NCBI RefSeq assembly: GCF_019966515.1
Contig: NZ_JAIMIB010000005.1
Coordinates: 124,001-188,000 of the forward strand
Direction of reading: 5' to 3'
Length of the DNA stretch: 64,000 nt
From: Roseovarius aestuarii
Lineage (GTDB): Bacteria; Pseudomonadota; Alphaproteobacteria; Rhodobacterales; Rhodobacteraceae
The translations under genes and the position numbers were made by a program. The notes under the pieces are model-generated. The model worked only from the letters and a program-made list of their open reading frames with translations. It was not told where the DNA came from and searched no databases. Positions 35,301-44,425 of the stretch are shown piece by piece (the stretch's first letter is position 1; each line of letters opens with the position of its first letter).

Positions 35301-37655
35301 TCAGTTCGGGATCAGCGCCGGAACAATCGTCACGATCGCCGGGAAGAACCACAGGATCGCCAACCCGAGTACCTGGATAAGCACGAAGGGGAACACGCCG
35401 CGATAGATATGTCCCGTCGTAACTTCCTTCGGCGCAACCCCCCTTAGATAGAATAGCGCGAAACCAAAGGGCGGCGTCAGAAACGAGGTCTGCAGGTTCA
35501 CCGCGATCATGATCGTCACCCATTTCGGGTCGAACGTGCCGCCATAGATGACAGGCCCGACAATCGGGATGACGATATAGATGATCTCGAGGAAATCGAG
35601 CACGAAGCCCAGCACGAAAAGCACGATCATCACGATCAGGAAGACCTTGAACTCTGAATCGAAGCTTTTCAGGAACTGCTGGATATAGTGCTCGCCGCCG
35701 AAGCTGATCACCACAAGGTTCAAAAGCTGCGACCCGATCAGGATGGTAAAGACCATCGAGGTGACCTTGGCGGTCTCGCGCACGATGGGGCTGAGCACGC
35801 CCCCGGCGAACAGAACCCAGCACGAGAACAGGAGGCCAAAGAGCGCAAAGAGATACGCCGCCTTGGCCACAACAAAGGCAATCCAAGTCTCGACGCTAAC
35901 GCCCTGAACATTAATCCGCAGATCAAAATTCACCCCCATCAGAATGGCTACGATGATGGCAAATGTGGCGTAGATGATCACCCTGCCCGACCGTTCGTCA
36001 TCGCGTAGCTTGCGATAGGCCGCCAGCATGATCGCGCCGCCTGCCCCAAGTGCCGCCGCGGGGGTTGGGTTGGTGATACCGCCCAGGATCGACCCCAAAA
36101 CCGCGACAATCAGCACCAGCGGCGGGAAAACCACCCGGATCAGTTCATTCTCTGCCAGGCGCATGGCACCGTGGCCGCAACCATAAAGCGCCATTGCCAG
36201 CGGAATGGCCAGCAGAACAATGCTGATACCGGGGCTGGTTGAAGGGGCGATCAGCAAGATATCCACCAGTAAGCCCAGCACAATCCCCAGGGAACCGATC
36301 AACAACGGGGCGGGCGCAGCCGATGGCTTAACTCCGCGCGCCACCGCAAGGATCAGACCCAGAAGCAGGAAGATGATCGCAACACCGGTACCGATAGGTG
36401 CTGCGGTGGCCTCTTTCTCGATGACGGCGGCGGCCAGTTCCTCTTCGCTGAGCTTGACGCTGGCCGCAGCTCCGCCCGCATCGTCAATGGCTTTCTGTTC
36501 CGCCAGAGCCGCATCCCAGGCCTCTTGCCCGTGCAATTCGATCATAGAGGCCGCACATTGGTCACTGACACTGGTGCGCAGGGATGCCGCGTCGCCGCGT
36601 TCCGAATAACTGTCGACCGTCAGGCTTTGCGATCCGACGATGTTCGCCGAGGACAAGAGGATCACGCCGACGATCATTGCCAGCGGCACGCCCAGATACC
36701 AGGTCAGCGCTTCGCCTCTTGTGACGACCTCACCGCTGCTGGCCCCCATCTCTACAGCAGGTGCCTTCGAGGGATTAACCAGCGCATAGCCAAAGGCATA
36801 AAGCGCGTATAGGAGCGCCAGCAGAATTCCTGGCAAGAGAGCTGCCTGGAACAATGTCCCGACCGAAACGACCGCAGGCTCACCCAGATAAGTCAACGCA
36901 TCGGTGCAGCCGGCCTCAAGCGCCCGGTTTTCCTGTGCGACGGAATAGAGATCTCCCGCCAGCGTTCCCAAGAGAACAATCACGATCGAGGGCGGAATGA
37001 TCTGCCCCAGTGTGCCCGATGCCGCAATCACGCCGGTGGCAATCTCGGGCGAATAGTTGTTGCGCAACATGGTGGGCAGGCTCAGAAGGCCCATCGTCAC
37101 CACCGTCGCGCCCACGATACCGGTTGAGGCGGCCAGGAACGCGCCCACGACCACCACCGACACGGCCAGACCACCCGGTAACGGACCAAAGACGCGCGCC
37201 ATTGTGGTCAGCAGGTCGTTGGCAATTTTCGAGCGCTCCAGCGTTATGCCCATCAGCACGAACATCAACACCGCCAGCAGTGTCTCGATCGACTGGCCCG
37301 CCAGCACGCGTTCGTTCATGCGGTTGACGATGAACGAAATGTTGCGGTCCAGCGCCGTTTCCCATCCTTTGACAAAGACCGGTTCGGCCAATCGCGGCAA
37401 CTCTGGATATCGGAAGACCGAAATGCTCTCGCCCTTCACCCCGCTGGCAATCAGCGCGTTATAGGCGTCACTTCCGGTATCAATCGCCTGATGGATCAGC
37501 AATCCGGCGCTATCCAGCGCGGCAATGATCCCGAACGAAATGATCCCGGCCCCGCCAATGGCAAACGCCACCGGAAAACCCGACAGAATTCCGCCAAACA
37601 GGCAGAGAAAGACGATGATCAGGCCGATCTCGACGCCATCAAGTCCGAAAAGCAT
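35301..37655 (-). CDS. dctM: TRAP transporter large permease, extra-long DctM
   Basis: 784 residues, against about 430 for ordinary DctM. The N-terminal ~300 residues (GGILSGFPVAFAIGGAGI, later AASGTLGQIIPPSIVIVLLG) and the C-terminal ~150 (FLGFVLDFLEIIYIVIPIVGPVIY-type region with LQTSFLTPPFGFALFYLRG) match DctM. Between them is an insertion of roughly 300 residues. It holds a hydrophilic loop of about 90 residues (SSANIVGSQSLTVDSYSERG onwards) and several extra membrane segments. It is the ion-driven channel of a tripartite transporter. Its start overlaps the dctQ stop by one base (TGATG). Large DctM versions of this sort are found with TakP-type binding proteins. Confidence 0.93.
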   Translation of the reverse strand: MLFGLDGVEIGLIIVFLCLFGGILSGFPVAFAIGGAGIISFGIIAALDSAGLLIHQAIDTGSDAYNALIASGVKGESISVFRYPELPRLAEPVFVKGWETALDRNISFIVNRMNERVLAGQSIETLLAVLMFVLMGITLERSKIANDLLTTMARVFGPLPGGLAVSVVVVGAFLAASTGIVGATVVTMGLLSLPTMLRNNYSPEIATGVIAASGTLGQIIPPSIVIVLLGTLAGDLYSVAQENRALEAGCTDALTYLGEPAVVSVGTLFQAALLPGILLALLYALYAFGYALVNPSKAPAVEMGASSGEVVTRGEALTWYLGVPLAMIVGVILLSSANIVGSQSLTVDSYSERGDAASLRTSVSDQCAASMIELHGQEAWDAALAEQKAIDDAGGAAASVKLSEEELAAAVIEKEATAAPIGTGVAIIFLLLGLILAVARGVKPSAAPAPLLIGSLGIVLGLLVDILLIAPSTSPGISIVLLAIPLAMALYGCGHGAMRLAENELIRVVFPPLVLIVAVLGSILGGITNPTPAAALGAGGAIMLAAYRKLRDDERSGRVIIYATFAIIVAILMGVNFDLRINVQGVSVETWIAFVVAKAAYLFALFGLLFSCWVLFAGGVLSPIVRETAKVTSMVFTILIGSQLLNLVVISFGGEHYIQQFLKSFDSEFKVFLIVMIVLFVLGFVLDFLEIIYIVIPIVGPVIYGGTFDPKWVTIMIAVNLQTSFLTPPFGFALFYLRGVAPKEVTTGHIYRGVFPFVLIQVLGLAILWFFPAIVTIVPALIPN

Positions 37656-38545
37656 CAGTGTGTCCCCTCGTAGGCTTCTTCCCCTTCACCAAGGCTGTCC
37701 TTGTCGAGGTATTTTCCTTCGCTTTCCGGCCCCTCCTTCCACTCCAGATACGACCGGTAGAAGAACGCGATCGAGTGGATGAACACCATCGCTGCAAAGC
37801 AGATCAGAAGAATTTTGAACAGGAAATAACCATTGAACCCGTTCGGGCTGAAACCGATCGTCTCGAGGTTCCAGCGCAGTGCGCGCGATTTCAGTAGCAG
37901 CTTGTCCAGACTGTCACTGGCCGACGGATTGGGCACGATCATGTGCCGCCACATGAAATACCAGCCATACATCCAGGTCAGCACCGCCATCGGCATCATG
38001 AAGATCAGGCTGCCAGCCATGTCTATGATGCGCTTGGTGCGGAAACTGACGGCTGAATAGATCAGATCGACCCGCACATGCCCACCCTGCACAAAAGTGT
38101 AGGTGGCGCACATACACACCACCAGCGCATTGTAGAACTTCAGCTCTTCCGCCCACCAGCTGATGTCGAACTGCATCGGAATACCGAAGCCCAGCACGAT
38201 GTCCGGCCGGGTAAAGACCCGCTGGATGAACACGATCACGATCTGCTGGATCACCATCAACAGCCCGGCCCAGGCAAAAAACCGGCCCACGGTGTTGGCA
38301 AAACCTTCAAGGACGCGCACGCAACCCCACATGAAACCGTTTTTCCACAAGCCAAAGCCGGTGATGATCAGAACAAAGGTGAAAATGACAAAGAACAGCT
38401 CGACCGAGCCGCCGTAATAGACAAAGCGCATGATCGAGGCCTTGTCAGACCAGTCCAGCCACAATTGCGGATGGGTCAGCGCATATCCCAGATTGTAAAA
38501 GGCAAGTCCGATATTCTGGAAAAACCAGACGATTGCGTCCAGCAT
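37655..38545 (-). CDS. dctQ: TRAP transporter small permease DctQ
   Basis: 296 residues, longer than most DctQ proteins (about 170-200). About five to six hydrophobic segments are visible, among them YYGGSVELFFVIFTFVLIITGF and FYNALVVCMCATYTFVQGGHVRVDLIY. The last segment carries the DctQ core motif (GxHVRVDL). It links the periplasmic binding protein to the DctM channel. It lies between dctP (91-base gap with hairpins) and dctM (one-base overlap). Confidence 0.92.
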   Translation of the reverse strand: MLDAIVWFFQNIGLAFYNLGYALTHPQLWLDWSDKASIMRFVYYGGSVELFFVIFTFVLIITGFGLWKNGFMWGCVRVLEGFANTVGRFFAWAGLLMVIQQIVIVFIQRVFTRPDIVLGFGIPMQFDISWWAEELKFYNALVVCMCATYTFVQGGHVRVDLIYSAVSFRTKRIIDMAGSLIFMMPMAVLTWMYGWYFMWRHMIVPNPSASDSLDKLLLKSRALRWNLETIGFSPNGFNGYFLFKILLICFAAMVFIHSIAFFYRSYLEWKEGPESEGKYLDKDSLGEGEEAYEGTH

Positions 38546-38568
38546 CGTTCTCTCATGCCCCCTCTTAT

Positions 38569-38620
38569 GGGCCGTTCTGGCCCTTCATCCCTGATGCGGG
38601 CCCCGGTTATCGGGACCCGC
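38569..38620 (-). other. Tandem hairpins between dctP and dctQ
   Basis: On the minus strand a GCGGGTCCCG/CGGGGCCCGC stem of ten pairs (one G-U) spans 38596-38620. It lies 17 bases after dctP and is followed by a GGGCC-GTTCT-GGCCC hairpin at 38569-38583. Neither has a T-run. Such elements after a binding-protein gene usually stabilise its mRNA or partly stop transcription, so that DctP outnumbers the membrane subunits (inference). Confidence 0.7.
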
Positions 38621-38636
38621 AAGTGTTGTTGTCGGC

Positions 38637-39719
38637 TTAGCCCAGAACGCGGTCGCGCTGATTGCGGTAGGCGCTGATCGACTGGGTCAGCCAGCCCGAG
38701 GAGGCTTTCATGGAGCCGACATAATCGTCGTAGATTTCCTTGAACAGCTCGTCGCCCATGAACTCGTCATAGACCTGCTGGCTGGCCGCACCCATCGCAT
38801 CCCAGACGCTGGGCGGGAATTCCAGAACGTTGACGCCACCGGCCTTCAGACGCTCGAGCGCCGCACCGTTGTTCATCAGGAACTGGCTCAGGTTCCATAC
38901 ATTTGCGTGTCCGGCCGCGATTTCGATGGCACCCTGTTGTGCAGGTGTCAGGCTTTCGAACACTTCCCGGTTGGTCACCAGCGACAGGCCGGCTGATGGT
39001 TCATGGAAACCGGCAGTGTAGTAGAACTTGGTGATCTCCTGGAAACCGGCTTTTTCATCCGCCCAGGGGCCAATCCACTCGGTGCCGTCAATCGCACCGG
39101 AGGCCAGCGCCTGATACACTTCCGCGCCGGGAAGGTTCTGAACCGACGCGCCCATGTAACCAAGGGCTTTGCCGCCCAGGCCGGGCATGCGGAACTTAAG
39201 GCCGTTGAAATCCTCGGGGCCCTTGATTTCCTTGGCAAACCAGCCGCCCGCCTGGGAACCGGTATTCCCGCCGAGGAAGGATTTCAGGCCAAAGATTTCA
39301 CCCAGCTTGTCATGCATCGCCTGACCGTTGCCGTGGTAGTACCAGTTGTTCAGCTCGGTCGCTGTCATGCCAAATGGCACGCCGGTAAAGAAGGCAAATC
39401 CCGGATGCTGGTTGACGAAGTAATAGTCGGCGGCGTGATACATGTCCGCCTGTCCGGCTGTCACCGCGTCAAACACTTCGAACGCACCGACCAACTCGCC
39501 AGCGGCTTTTACGTCGATGGTCAGGGAACCGTCAGTGATGGCGTTGATGTTATCCGCACATTTTTGCGCCGCGTCAAAAACGCCCGCCAGACCGCGGCCC
39601 CAACTTGTGACCATCGTAAGCGTACGCTTGCCCTGCGCGTAGGCTGGTGCCGCAAGCGCCGTCGCGGCGACGGCCGAGCCGCCCAGAGCTGAATTCTTCA
39701 GAAAAGAACGACGATCCAT
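38637..39719 (-). CDS. dctP: TRAP periplasmic binding protein, TakP-like (2-oxo acids)
   Basis: 360 residues from the ATG at 39719, after a GGGAGG ribosome site. The N-terminus MDRRSFLKNSALGGS...APAYA is a twin-arginine signal ending with AYA. The mature protein shares segments with Rhodobacter TakP as I recall it: ELVGAFEVFDAVTAGQADMYH, a GGNTGSQAGGWF block, the LKFRMPGLGGK block with the ligand-binding arginine, and IDGTEWIGPWADEKAGF. TakP binds 2-oxo acids such as pyruvate together with sodium, so a keto-acid ligand is likely but not proven. It is the first gene of the operon and divergent from a Cache-domain kinase. Confidence 0.92.
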   Translation of the reverse strand: MDRRSFLKNSALGGSAVAATALAAPAYAQGKRTLTMVTSWGRGLAGVFDAAQKCADNINAITDGSLTIDVKAAGELVGAFEVFDAVTAGQADMYHAADYYFVNQHPGFAFFTGVPFGMTATELNNWYYHGNGQAMHDKLGEIFGLKSFLGGNTGSQAGGWFAKEIKGPEDFNGLKFRMPGLGGKALGYMGASVQNLPGAEVYQALASGAIDGTEWIGPWADEKAGFQEITKFYYTAGFHEPSAGLSLVTNREVFESLTPAQQGAIEIAAGHANVWNLSQFLMNNGAALERLKAGGVNVLEFPPSVWDAMGAASQQVYDEFMGDELFKEIYDDYVGSMKASSGWLTQSISAYRNQRDRVLG

Positions 39720-39945
39720 ATGGTTATACCTCCCGATGAGTTGAAAGCGCGCCTTGCCCCACCGGGGCCGGCACGCGGATCGTTGCAAGTAGGGGCACCC
39801 TAGCGCGAGCGTAACGGGTTGGGAATACCGACTACTGCGTAGAAAACACGCCTTTGGTCCGCAAACCTTACCGGTTCATGGGTCTGACAAAGGCTCGGAG
39901 GCGCAAACTCTGGGAATCACCGCTGAATCGACGTAACGATTCGTC

Positions 39946-41370
39946 ATGCGACGCTTGCGCGACCACCTTTGGCGAAACTACGGGCAGAAACTGTTTCTGA
40001 CTGCCACGCTACCGCTTGTGCTGGCGGCCGTGGTGATTTCGGTCCTTGTCACACTTGAATCTCGCCAACTGGCCGAGCGTGAAATCCGCAATCTCGAACG
40101 GCAGTTGATTGCCGCTAAACGCGCCGAGCTGAAAAACTATCTTTCCATCGCCCGCAACGCCTTTTTCAACATCTATGGGCGCGCCTCGCCCGATGACGAA
40201 GAAGCCAAGCTGGTGATCACGCAGATCCTGTCGGCCATGCTCTATGGCCGCGACGGCTATTTCTTTGTCTACGACTATGACGGCAACAACCTTGTCAGCC
40301 CGCGCGAGACCAATCTCATCGGCAGAAACTGGACCGGGCGAACCGATCCGAACGGCACCGCCATCACCGATGAACTGGTCCGGCTTGCGCGCTCTGGTGG
40401 GGGCTATCACACTTACGCCTCAGTCAAGCCCAGCACCGGTGAGACCGCCCAGATGGTTACCTATGTGATCGGGCTGCAGGACTGGCGATGGGCCATCGGT
40501 ACCGGGGTCTTCATCGACGACGTGGTGGCCAAGGTCGCCGCGTCGCGCGCCGAGGTCGAGGCGCGCATCCGCCGGACATTTCTTTATATCGGCGCCATCA
40601 CGCTTGCGACCCTGCTCCTGGTCTTCGGGTCAGGGCTGTTCATCACCATCAGGGAACGCCGCCTGGCCGATGCCAAGCTCAAGAAGCTCACTCAGCGGGT
40701 GTTCGATGCTCAGGAGGAAGAGCGCGGCCGCGTCGCCCGAGAACTGCACGATGGCATCAGTCAGATCCTTGTCGGGGTCCGCTATGCGCTTGATACCGCA
40801 CGCCGCAGGCTGGCCAATGGTGACATGCGCGCCGCCGACACGCTTGACAGCGGTCTCGAGCATCTCTCCGGCGCGATTCAGGAAGTCCGCCGGATCAGCC
40901 GGGATCTGCGCCCCGGTGCGCTTGACGATCTGGGCCTCGGCCCGGCCCTCAAAGCGCTGGCCGAGGATTTCGGCAAACGCACCGGGATCGAGACCGAATT
41001 CGACACGGTGGTATTCCGCAACCGGCTGGACGAAGACGCCAAGATCGCGCTCTACCGTGTCGCACAGGAAGCGCTGACCAATATCGAACGCCATTCCGGC
41101 GCGTCCAAACTCACCATTGATCTGCGCGGCCATGCCCGCGGCGCCACCTTGCGCATTGCCGATGACGGACGTGGTCTTGATCAGACCCATGCGCAGGACA
41201 CGCCCTCCTCCGGACTGGGCCTGCGCAACATGCAGGAACGTATGGAGCAGTTGGATGGCAATCTTCGCATCCTCTCCAGCAAGACCGGTACGGTGATCGA
41301 GGCAACGGTACCTCTCAGCCACCTGCTTCCGCCTGAAAAAGCAAAATCCGAAACAAAGGCCAGCGCATGA
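39946..41370 (+). CDS. Cache-domain histidine kinase, NarX/DegS type
   Basis: 474 residues. A membrane segment (about 17-37) precedes a periplasmic single Cache domain (about 40-195: ILSAMLYGRDGYFFVYDYDGNNLVSPR and WRWAIGTGVFIDD). A second membrane helix follows at about 208-230. The kinase has the HisKA_3 box EEERGRVARELHDGISQ near residue 262, then an ATPase domain with VAQEALTNIERHS and DDGRG and a late SGLGLRNMQER. Cache domains of this sort often bind carboxylates. The gene is divergent from the TakP-type TRAP operon, so it may sense the transported substrate (inference). Its stop overlaps the regulator by ATGA. Confidence 0.93.
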   Translation: MRRLRDHLWRNYGQKLFLTATLPLVLAAVVISVLVTLESRQLAEREIRNLERQLIAAKRAELKNYLSIARNAFFNIYGRASPDDEEAKLVITQILSAMLYGRDGYFFVYDYDGNNLVSPRETNLIGRNWTGRTDPNGTAITDELVRLARSGGGYHTYASVKPSTGETAQMVTYVIGLQDWRWAIGTGVFIDDVVAKVAASRAEVEARIRRTFLYIGAITLATLLLVFGSGLFITIRERRLADAKLKKLTQRVFDAQEEERGRVARELHDGISQILVGVRYALDTARRRLANGDMRAADTLDSGLEHLSGAIQEVRRISRDLRPGALDDLGLGPALKALAEDFGKRTGIETEFDTVVFRNRLDEDAKIALYRVAQEALTNIERHSGASKLTIDLRGHARGATLRIADDGRGLDQTHAQDTPSSGLGLRNMQERMEQLDGNLRILSSKTGTVIEATVPLSHLLPPEKAKSETKASA

Positions 41371-42029
41371 CACGCCCTGACACACCCCCTGCCCCGATCC
41401 GCATCGTCATTGTCGATGATCACCCGATGGTGGCCGAGGGCATCCAGTCGATCCTCGAAAGTTACGAAGATGTCGAGGTGATCGCGACGCTCAGCGATGG
41501 TCAGCAGATCATCGACCAGGCCGAGGTGCTGAACCCCGATGTCATCCTGCTCGACCTCAACATGCCGGGCATCAGCGGGTTGACCGCAACCGAGATCATT
41601 CTGGAACGCCGCCCCGATACCCGCATCCTGATCCTCAGCATGCATGATAGCCCTGAATACATTTCCTCGGCGCTCAGCCACGGCGCAATGGGGTATGTGC
41701 TGAAAGATGTGCCCACCGACGAGATCAGGCGCGCGATTGATGCGGTCATGGCCGGACAGCGCTATCTCTGCACCGGCGCGCAGGGCTCGCTTGAGCCGTT
41801 TGACCGCAGCGACCGTGAACAGCTGACCAACCGCGAACAGACGATCCTGCTGCAACTGGCGCAAGGTAAGTCCAACAAGGAAGTCGCGGTCGAGCTGGAT
41901 ATATCCGTCCGTACGGTCGAGACCCACCGCAAGAACATCAAGCGCAAGCTGGGCATCTCCTCCACCGCCGGTCTGACCCGCTACGCGTTGGAACACGGGG
42001 TACTGCAAGGCACCGGCGTGCAGATTTGA
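41367..42029 (+). CDS. NarL/FixJ-family response regulator
   Basis: 220 residues. The receiver has Asp63 in ILLDLNMPGISG as the phosphorylation site and a lysine in YVLKDVPT. The C-terminal LuxR-type HTH shows LTNREQTILLQLAQGKSNKEVAVELDISVRTVETH. It is the partner of the overlapping Cache kinase. The divergent dctPQM operon is the most likely target (inference). A bactofilin gene follows 137 bases on. Confidence 0.94.
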   Translation: MTRPDTPPAPIRIVIVDDHPMVAEGIQSILESYEDVEVIATLSDGQQIIDQAEVLNPDVILLDLNMPGISGLTATEIILERRPDTRILILSMHDSPEYISSALSHGAMGYVLKDVPTDEIRRAIDAVMAGQRYLCTGAQGSLEPFDRSDREQLTNREQTILLQLAQGKSNKEVAVELDISVRTVETHRKNIKRKLGISSTAGLTRYALEHGVLQGTGVQI

Positions 42030-42165
42030 TGCCTTGCGCAAACGCCTGAGCGCGTCAAATGACCGTTCATCCGCCGATTTCCCGCCCGAAATCGCAGAGT
42101 TGTTGCCTTGGGGACCGTCCGGGTACAAACTATGGCTGCAGTGGCATTCAAGAGAGACGATTGAA

Positions 42166-42477
42166 GTGGCAAATTCTGTTATCGAAAAAGACCTCATTAT
42201 CGACGGCAATGTCAGTTCAGGTGAAGGCGGCATTGAAATAAATGGCAAAGTGACCGGCGACATCACCGCAGATTCGGTTTTCGTCCAACAGGGCGGTTCG
42301 ACCAAGGGCAAGCTGTCGGCAAAGTCGATCACGATCGAAGGTGAACACACCGGCAGTCTGCAATGCGATGATCTGAAACTTGGGACAACATCCAAGGTGC
42401 ATGCCAATGTCACGGCCAAGACAATGGCGGCCGAAAGCGGCGTGAAGATGACCGGTCAGATCAAGGTAACCGGGTGA
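42166..42477 (+). CDS. Bactofilin-family protein
   Basis: 103 residues from a GTG at 42166. The frame is open to 42034, but those extra residues have no family likeness. NSVIEKDLIIDGNV is a typical bactofilin start. The rest is a beta-helix of repeated IxGxVxGxI-like turns (about 15-95): EINGKVTGDITADS, GGSTKGKLSAKS, GEHTGSLQCDD. Bactofilins polymerise into cytoskeletal filaments without nucleotides and often help shape the cell or guide wall enzymes. No M23 peptidase, the common neighbour, is adjacent. Confidence 0.87.
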   Translation: MANSVIEKDLIIDGNVSSGEGGIEINGKVTGDITADSVFVQQGGSTKGKLSAKSITIEGEHTGSLQCDDLKLGTTSKVHANVTAKTMAAESGVKMTGQIKVTG

Positions 42478-42822
42478 AAAGAACCTGTTCGGCGGTCGGC
42501 ATTTCATGCCTCTCGCGCATTGAACGTTCTTGTTCAGCCCTTTCCGGATAAAGAACATCATAAGGGCGGCGACTGACCTGGAGGGCGTTGAAACCGGGAT
42601 TTATTCGGGCGCCTCGCCAAAGCCGCAACGTCTCCATCAGGCGAAACATCAAAAAGCGAGTCCCGGAGGGAGGTCGGTCACCACCCGGCCAAATCGGGCG
42701 CGGCAAGCAGAATAGGTTGGAAGTGCACAGGCAAAGGATCGCAAGGTCCGCACAGAGCCCTTAGCGGACCCCAGATTGCTAAATTTCCAGCTCTGATTAT
42801 GCTGAGTGTGCTGGAGGATGCC
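42478..42822. other. Intergenic region before the PLP decarboxylase
   Basis: About 345 bases without a gene I can support. There are no clear hairpins with T-runs, no tRNA-like structure and no inverted repeats that would mark a mobile element. The composition shifts from GC-rich to AT-richer towards the decarboxylase gene, so one edge of a transferred segment may lie here. Confidence 0.5.
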
Positions 42823-44292
42823 ATGACTGAAATTGACCAGCCAAAGATTGAAGAAAGTCTTGATCCACCTGATTGGGCGACGCTTCATTCGACGGCGCAC
42901 CAGATCATCGACGATGCAATCTCACATGTACGCGACGTCCGCGATCGTCCGCTTTTGCAGGATATGCCCACCGCGGTTCGCGACGCTTACGCCGCGCCAT
43001 TGCCGCTCGGGTCAACAGCTCTCGATGACGTCTATGCGGAACTAAAATCAAATCTTCTTCCGTATCCCATGGGTAATATCCATCCACGGTTTTGGATGTG
43101 GTACATGGGTTCAGGGAGTTTTAGCGGCGCATTAGGAGAATTTTTGGCGGCGATTGATGGGTCTAACCTCGGTGGCGGTAACTTCGCGGGAGCGCTGATG
43201 GATGGGCAGGTTACCAATTGGCTAAAAAAGATGATGGGCTTCCCTGAAACGGCGAGTGGAACTTTGGTTAGCGGCGGTTCAATGGCCAATATTGTTGGAC
43301 TTACAGTAGCACGTAACGCACTGGCAGGCATTGATGTTCGATCGGAGGGAGTCGCTGCGATCAAGCAGCCACTGTCATACTACGCCTCTGATCAGGCCCA
43401 TAGTTGCCACCAGAAAGCCGTTGAGCTTTTGGGCCTGGGGAACAAAGCACTGCGCCGTGTGCCTTCTGATTCAGACCTGTGCATGAATTTGGCGGAGCTT
43501 AGAAGACGGATAGATGAAGATCGCGATGCAGGTAGGCGACCAGCTTGCGTGATTGCGACGGCAGGCACAGTGAATACCGGGGCAATAGACGACCTGAAGG
43601 CGATCCGGCAGTTGTGTGACGCGGAGGGTCTTTGGCTTCACGTCGACGGGTGTATCGGTGCCCTGATGACAATAGCACCTGAGAACAGACATCTCGTGGA
43701 CGGCATTGAATATGCAGATTCATTGGCGCTTGATCCTCACAAATGGCTACATGCTCCGTTCGAGGCCGGCTGCGCTATAATAAAAGATGCTGCTCTGCAT
43801 AGGGACGCCTTCGCCGTTCATCCCGAATATCTTGAAGAAAAGCCACGCGGCATTGCGGCTGCAGAATATCTTCAGGACTACAACCTTCAGACTTCTCGCG
43901 GTTTTAGAGCACTAAAGATATGGATGACGCTCAAGGAACATGGTGTTGAGAAGTTTGGGCGGTTGATTGACCAGAACATCGCACAAGCCCGCTATCTGAC
44001 TGAAATGGTGAATGAAGATGCCGAGCTTGAACTGGCCGCACCAACGACGGTCAACATTGTTTGCTTTCGCTACAAGCCAGCCGAGTTGGCTGATGATGCG
44101 CTGGAGACTTTGAATACAGAGATCATGATCCGCCTGCAGGAAAGTGGTACTGCAGCAGTATCAGATACAACCGTCAAGGGACGGCATTGTTTGAGAGCCG
44201 CAATATGCAATCACAGGACAAGGCTCAGCGACCTCGAATTGTTGCTCAGGGAAGTTAAGGCTGTTGGTTTGGAAGTTTTGGAAAACGGATAG
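42823..44292 (+). CDS. PLP-dependent amino-acid decarboxylase (group II), likely acquired
   Basis: 489 residues from the ATG at 42823, which has GGAGG five bases upstream. The ATG at 42799 is less likely. The PLP lysine is in LALDPHKWLHAPFEAG near residue 306, with VIATAGTVNTGAIDDL and LWLHVDGCIGAL before it (the HVDxA-type Asp reads HVDGC here). These place it among group II decarboxylases (aromatic amino acid, glutamate and related). The substrate cannot be told. Codon use is visibly more AT-rich than in the flanking bactofilin and hflX genes, which suggests horizontal gain. It is alone, with short non-coding DNA on both sides. Confidence 0.88.
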   Translation: MTEIDQPKIEESLDPPDWATLHSTAHQIIDDAISHVRDVRDRPLLQDMPTAVRDAYAAPLPLGSTALDDVYAELKSNLLPYPMGNIHPRFWMWYMGSGSFSGALGEFLAAIDGSNLGGGNFAGALMDGQVTNWLKKMMGFPETASGTLVSGGSMANIVGLTVARNALAGIDVRSEGVAAIKQPLSYYASDQAHSCHQKAVELLGLGNKALRRVPSDSDLCMNLAELRRRIDEDRDAGRRPACVIATAGTVNTGAIDDLKAIRQLCDAEGLWLHVDGCIGALMTIAPENRHLVDGIEYADSLALDPHKWLHAPFEAGCAIIKDAALHRDAFAVHPEYLEEKPRGIAAAEYLQDYNLQTSRGFRALKIWMTLKEHGVEKFGRLIDQNIAQARYLTEMVNEDAELELAAPTTVNIVCFRYKPAELADDALETLNTEIMIRLQESGTAAVSDTTVKGRHCLRAAICNHRTRLSDLELLLREVKAVGLEVLENG

Positions 44293-44425
44293 TCGATTGT
44301 TGCCGCCAGTATCACGTTGGTGATCGTACAATTATGATAGAGTACTGATACTCGGCAAAGGTCAGCTTTGTCTGCAAAACCGACCTTGGTGGGAAACGTC
44401 TTTGGCCGCAGGTAATGTCTCACGA

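Noticed and set aside
41181..42419. 412-codon frame on the minus strand across the kinase, regulator and bactofilin
   Set aside because: Spans three well-supported genes on the other strand and shows no family features.
42478..42822. Insertion sequence or integrase remnant beside the PLP decarboxylase
   Set aside because: No terminal inverted repeats, target duplications or transposase-like frames could be recognised.
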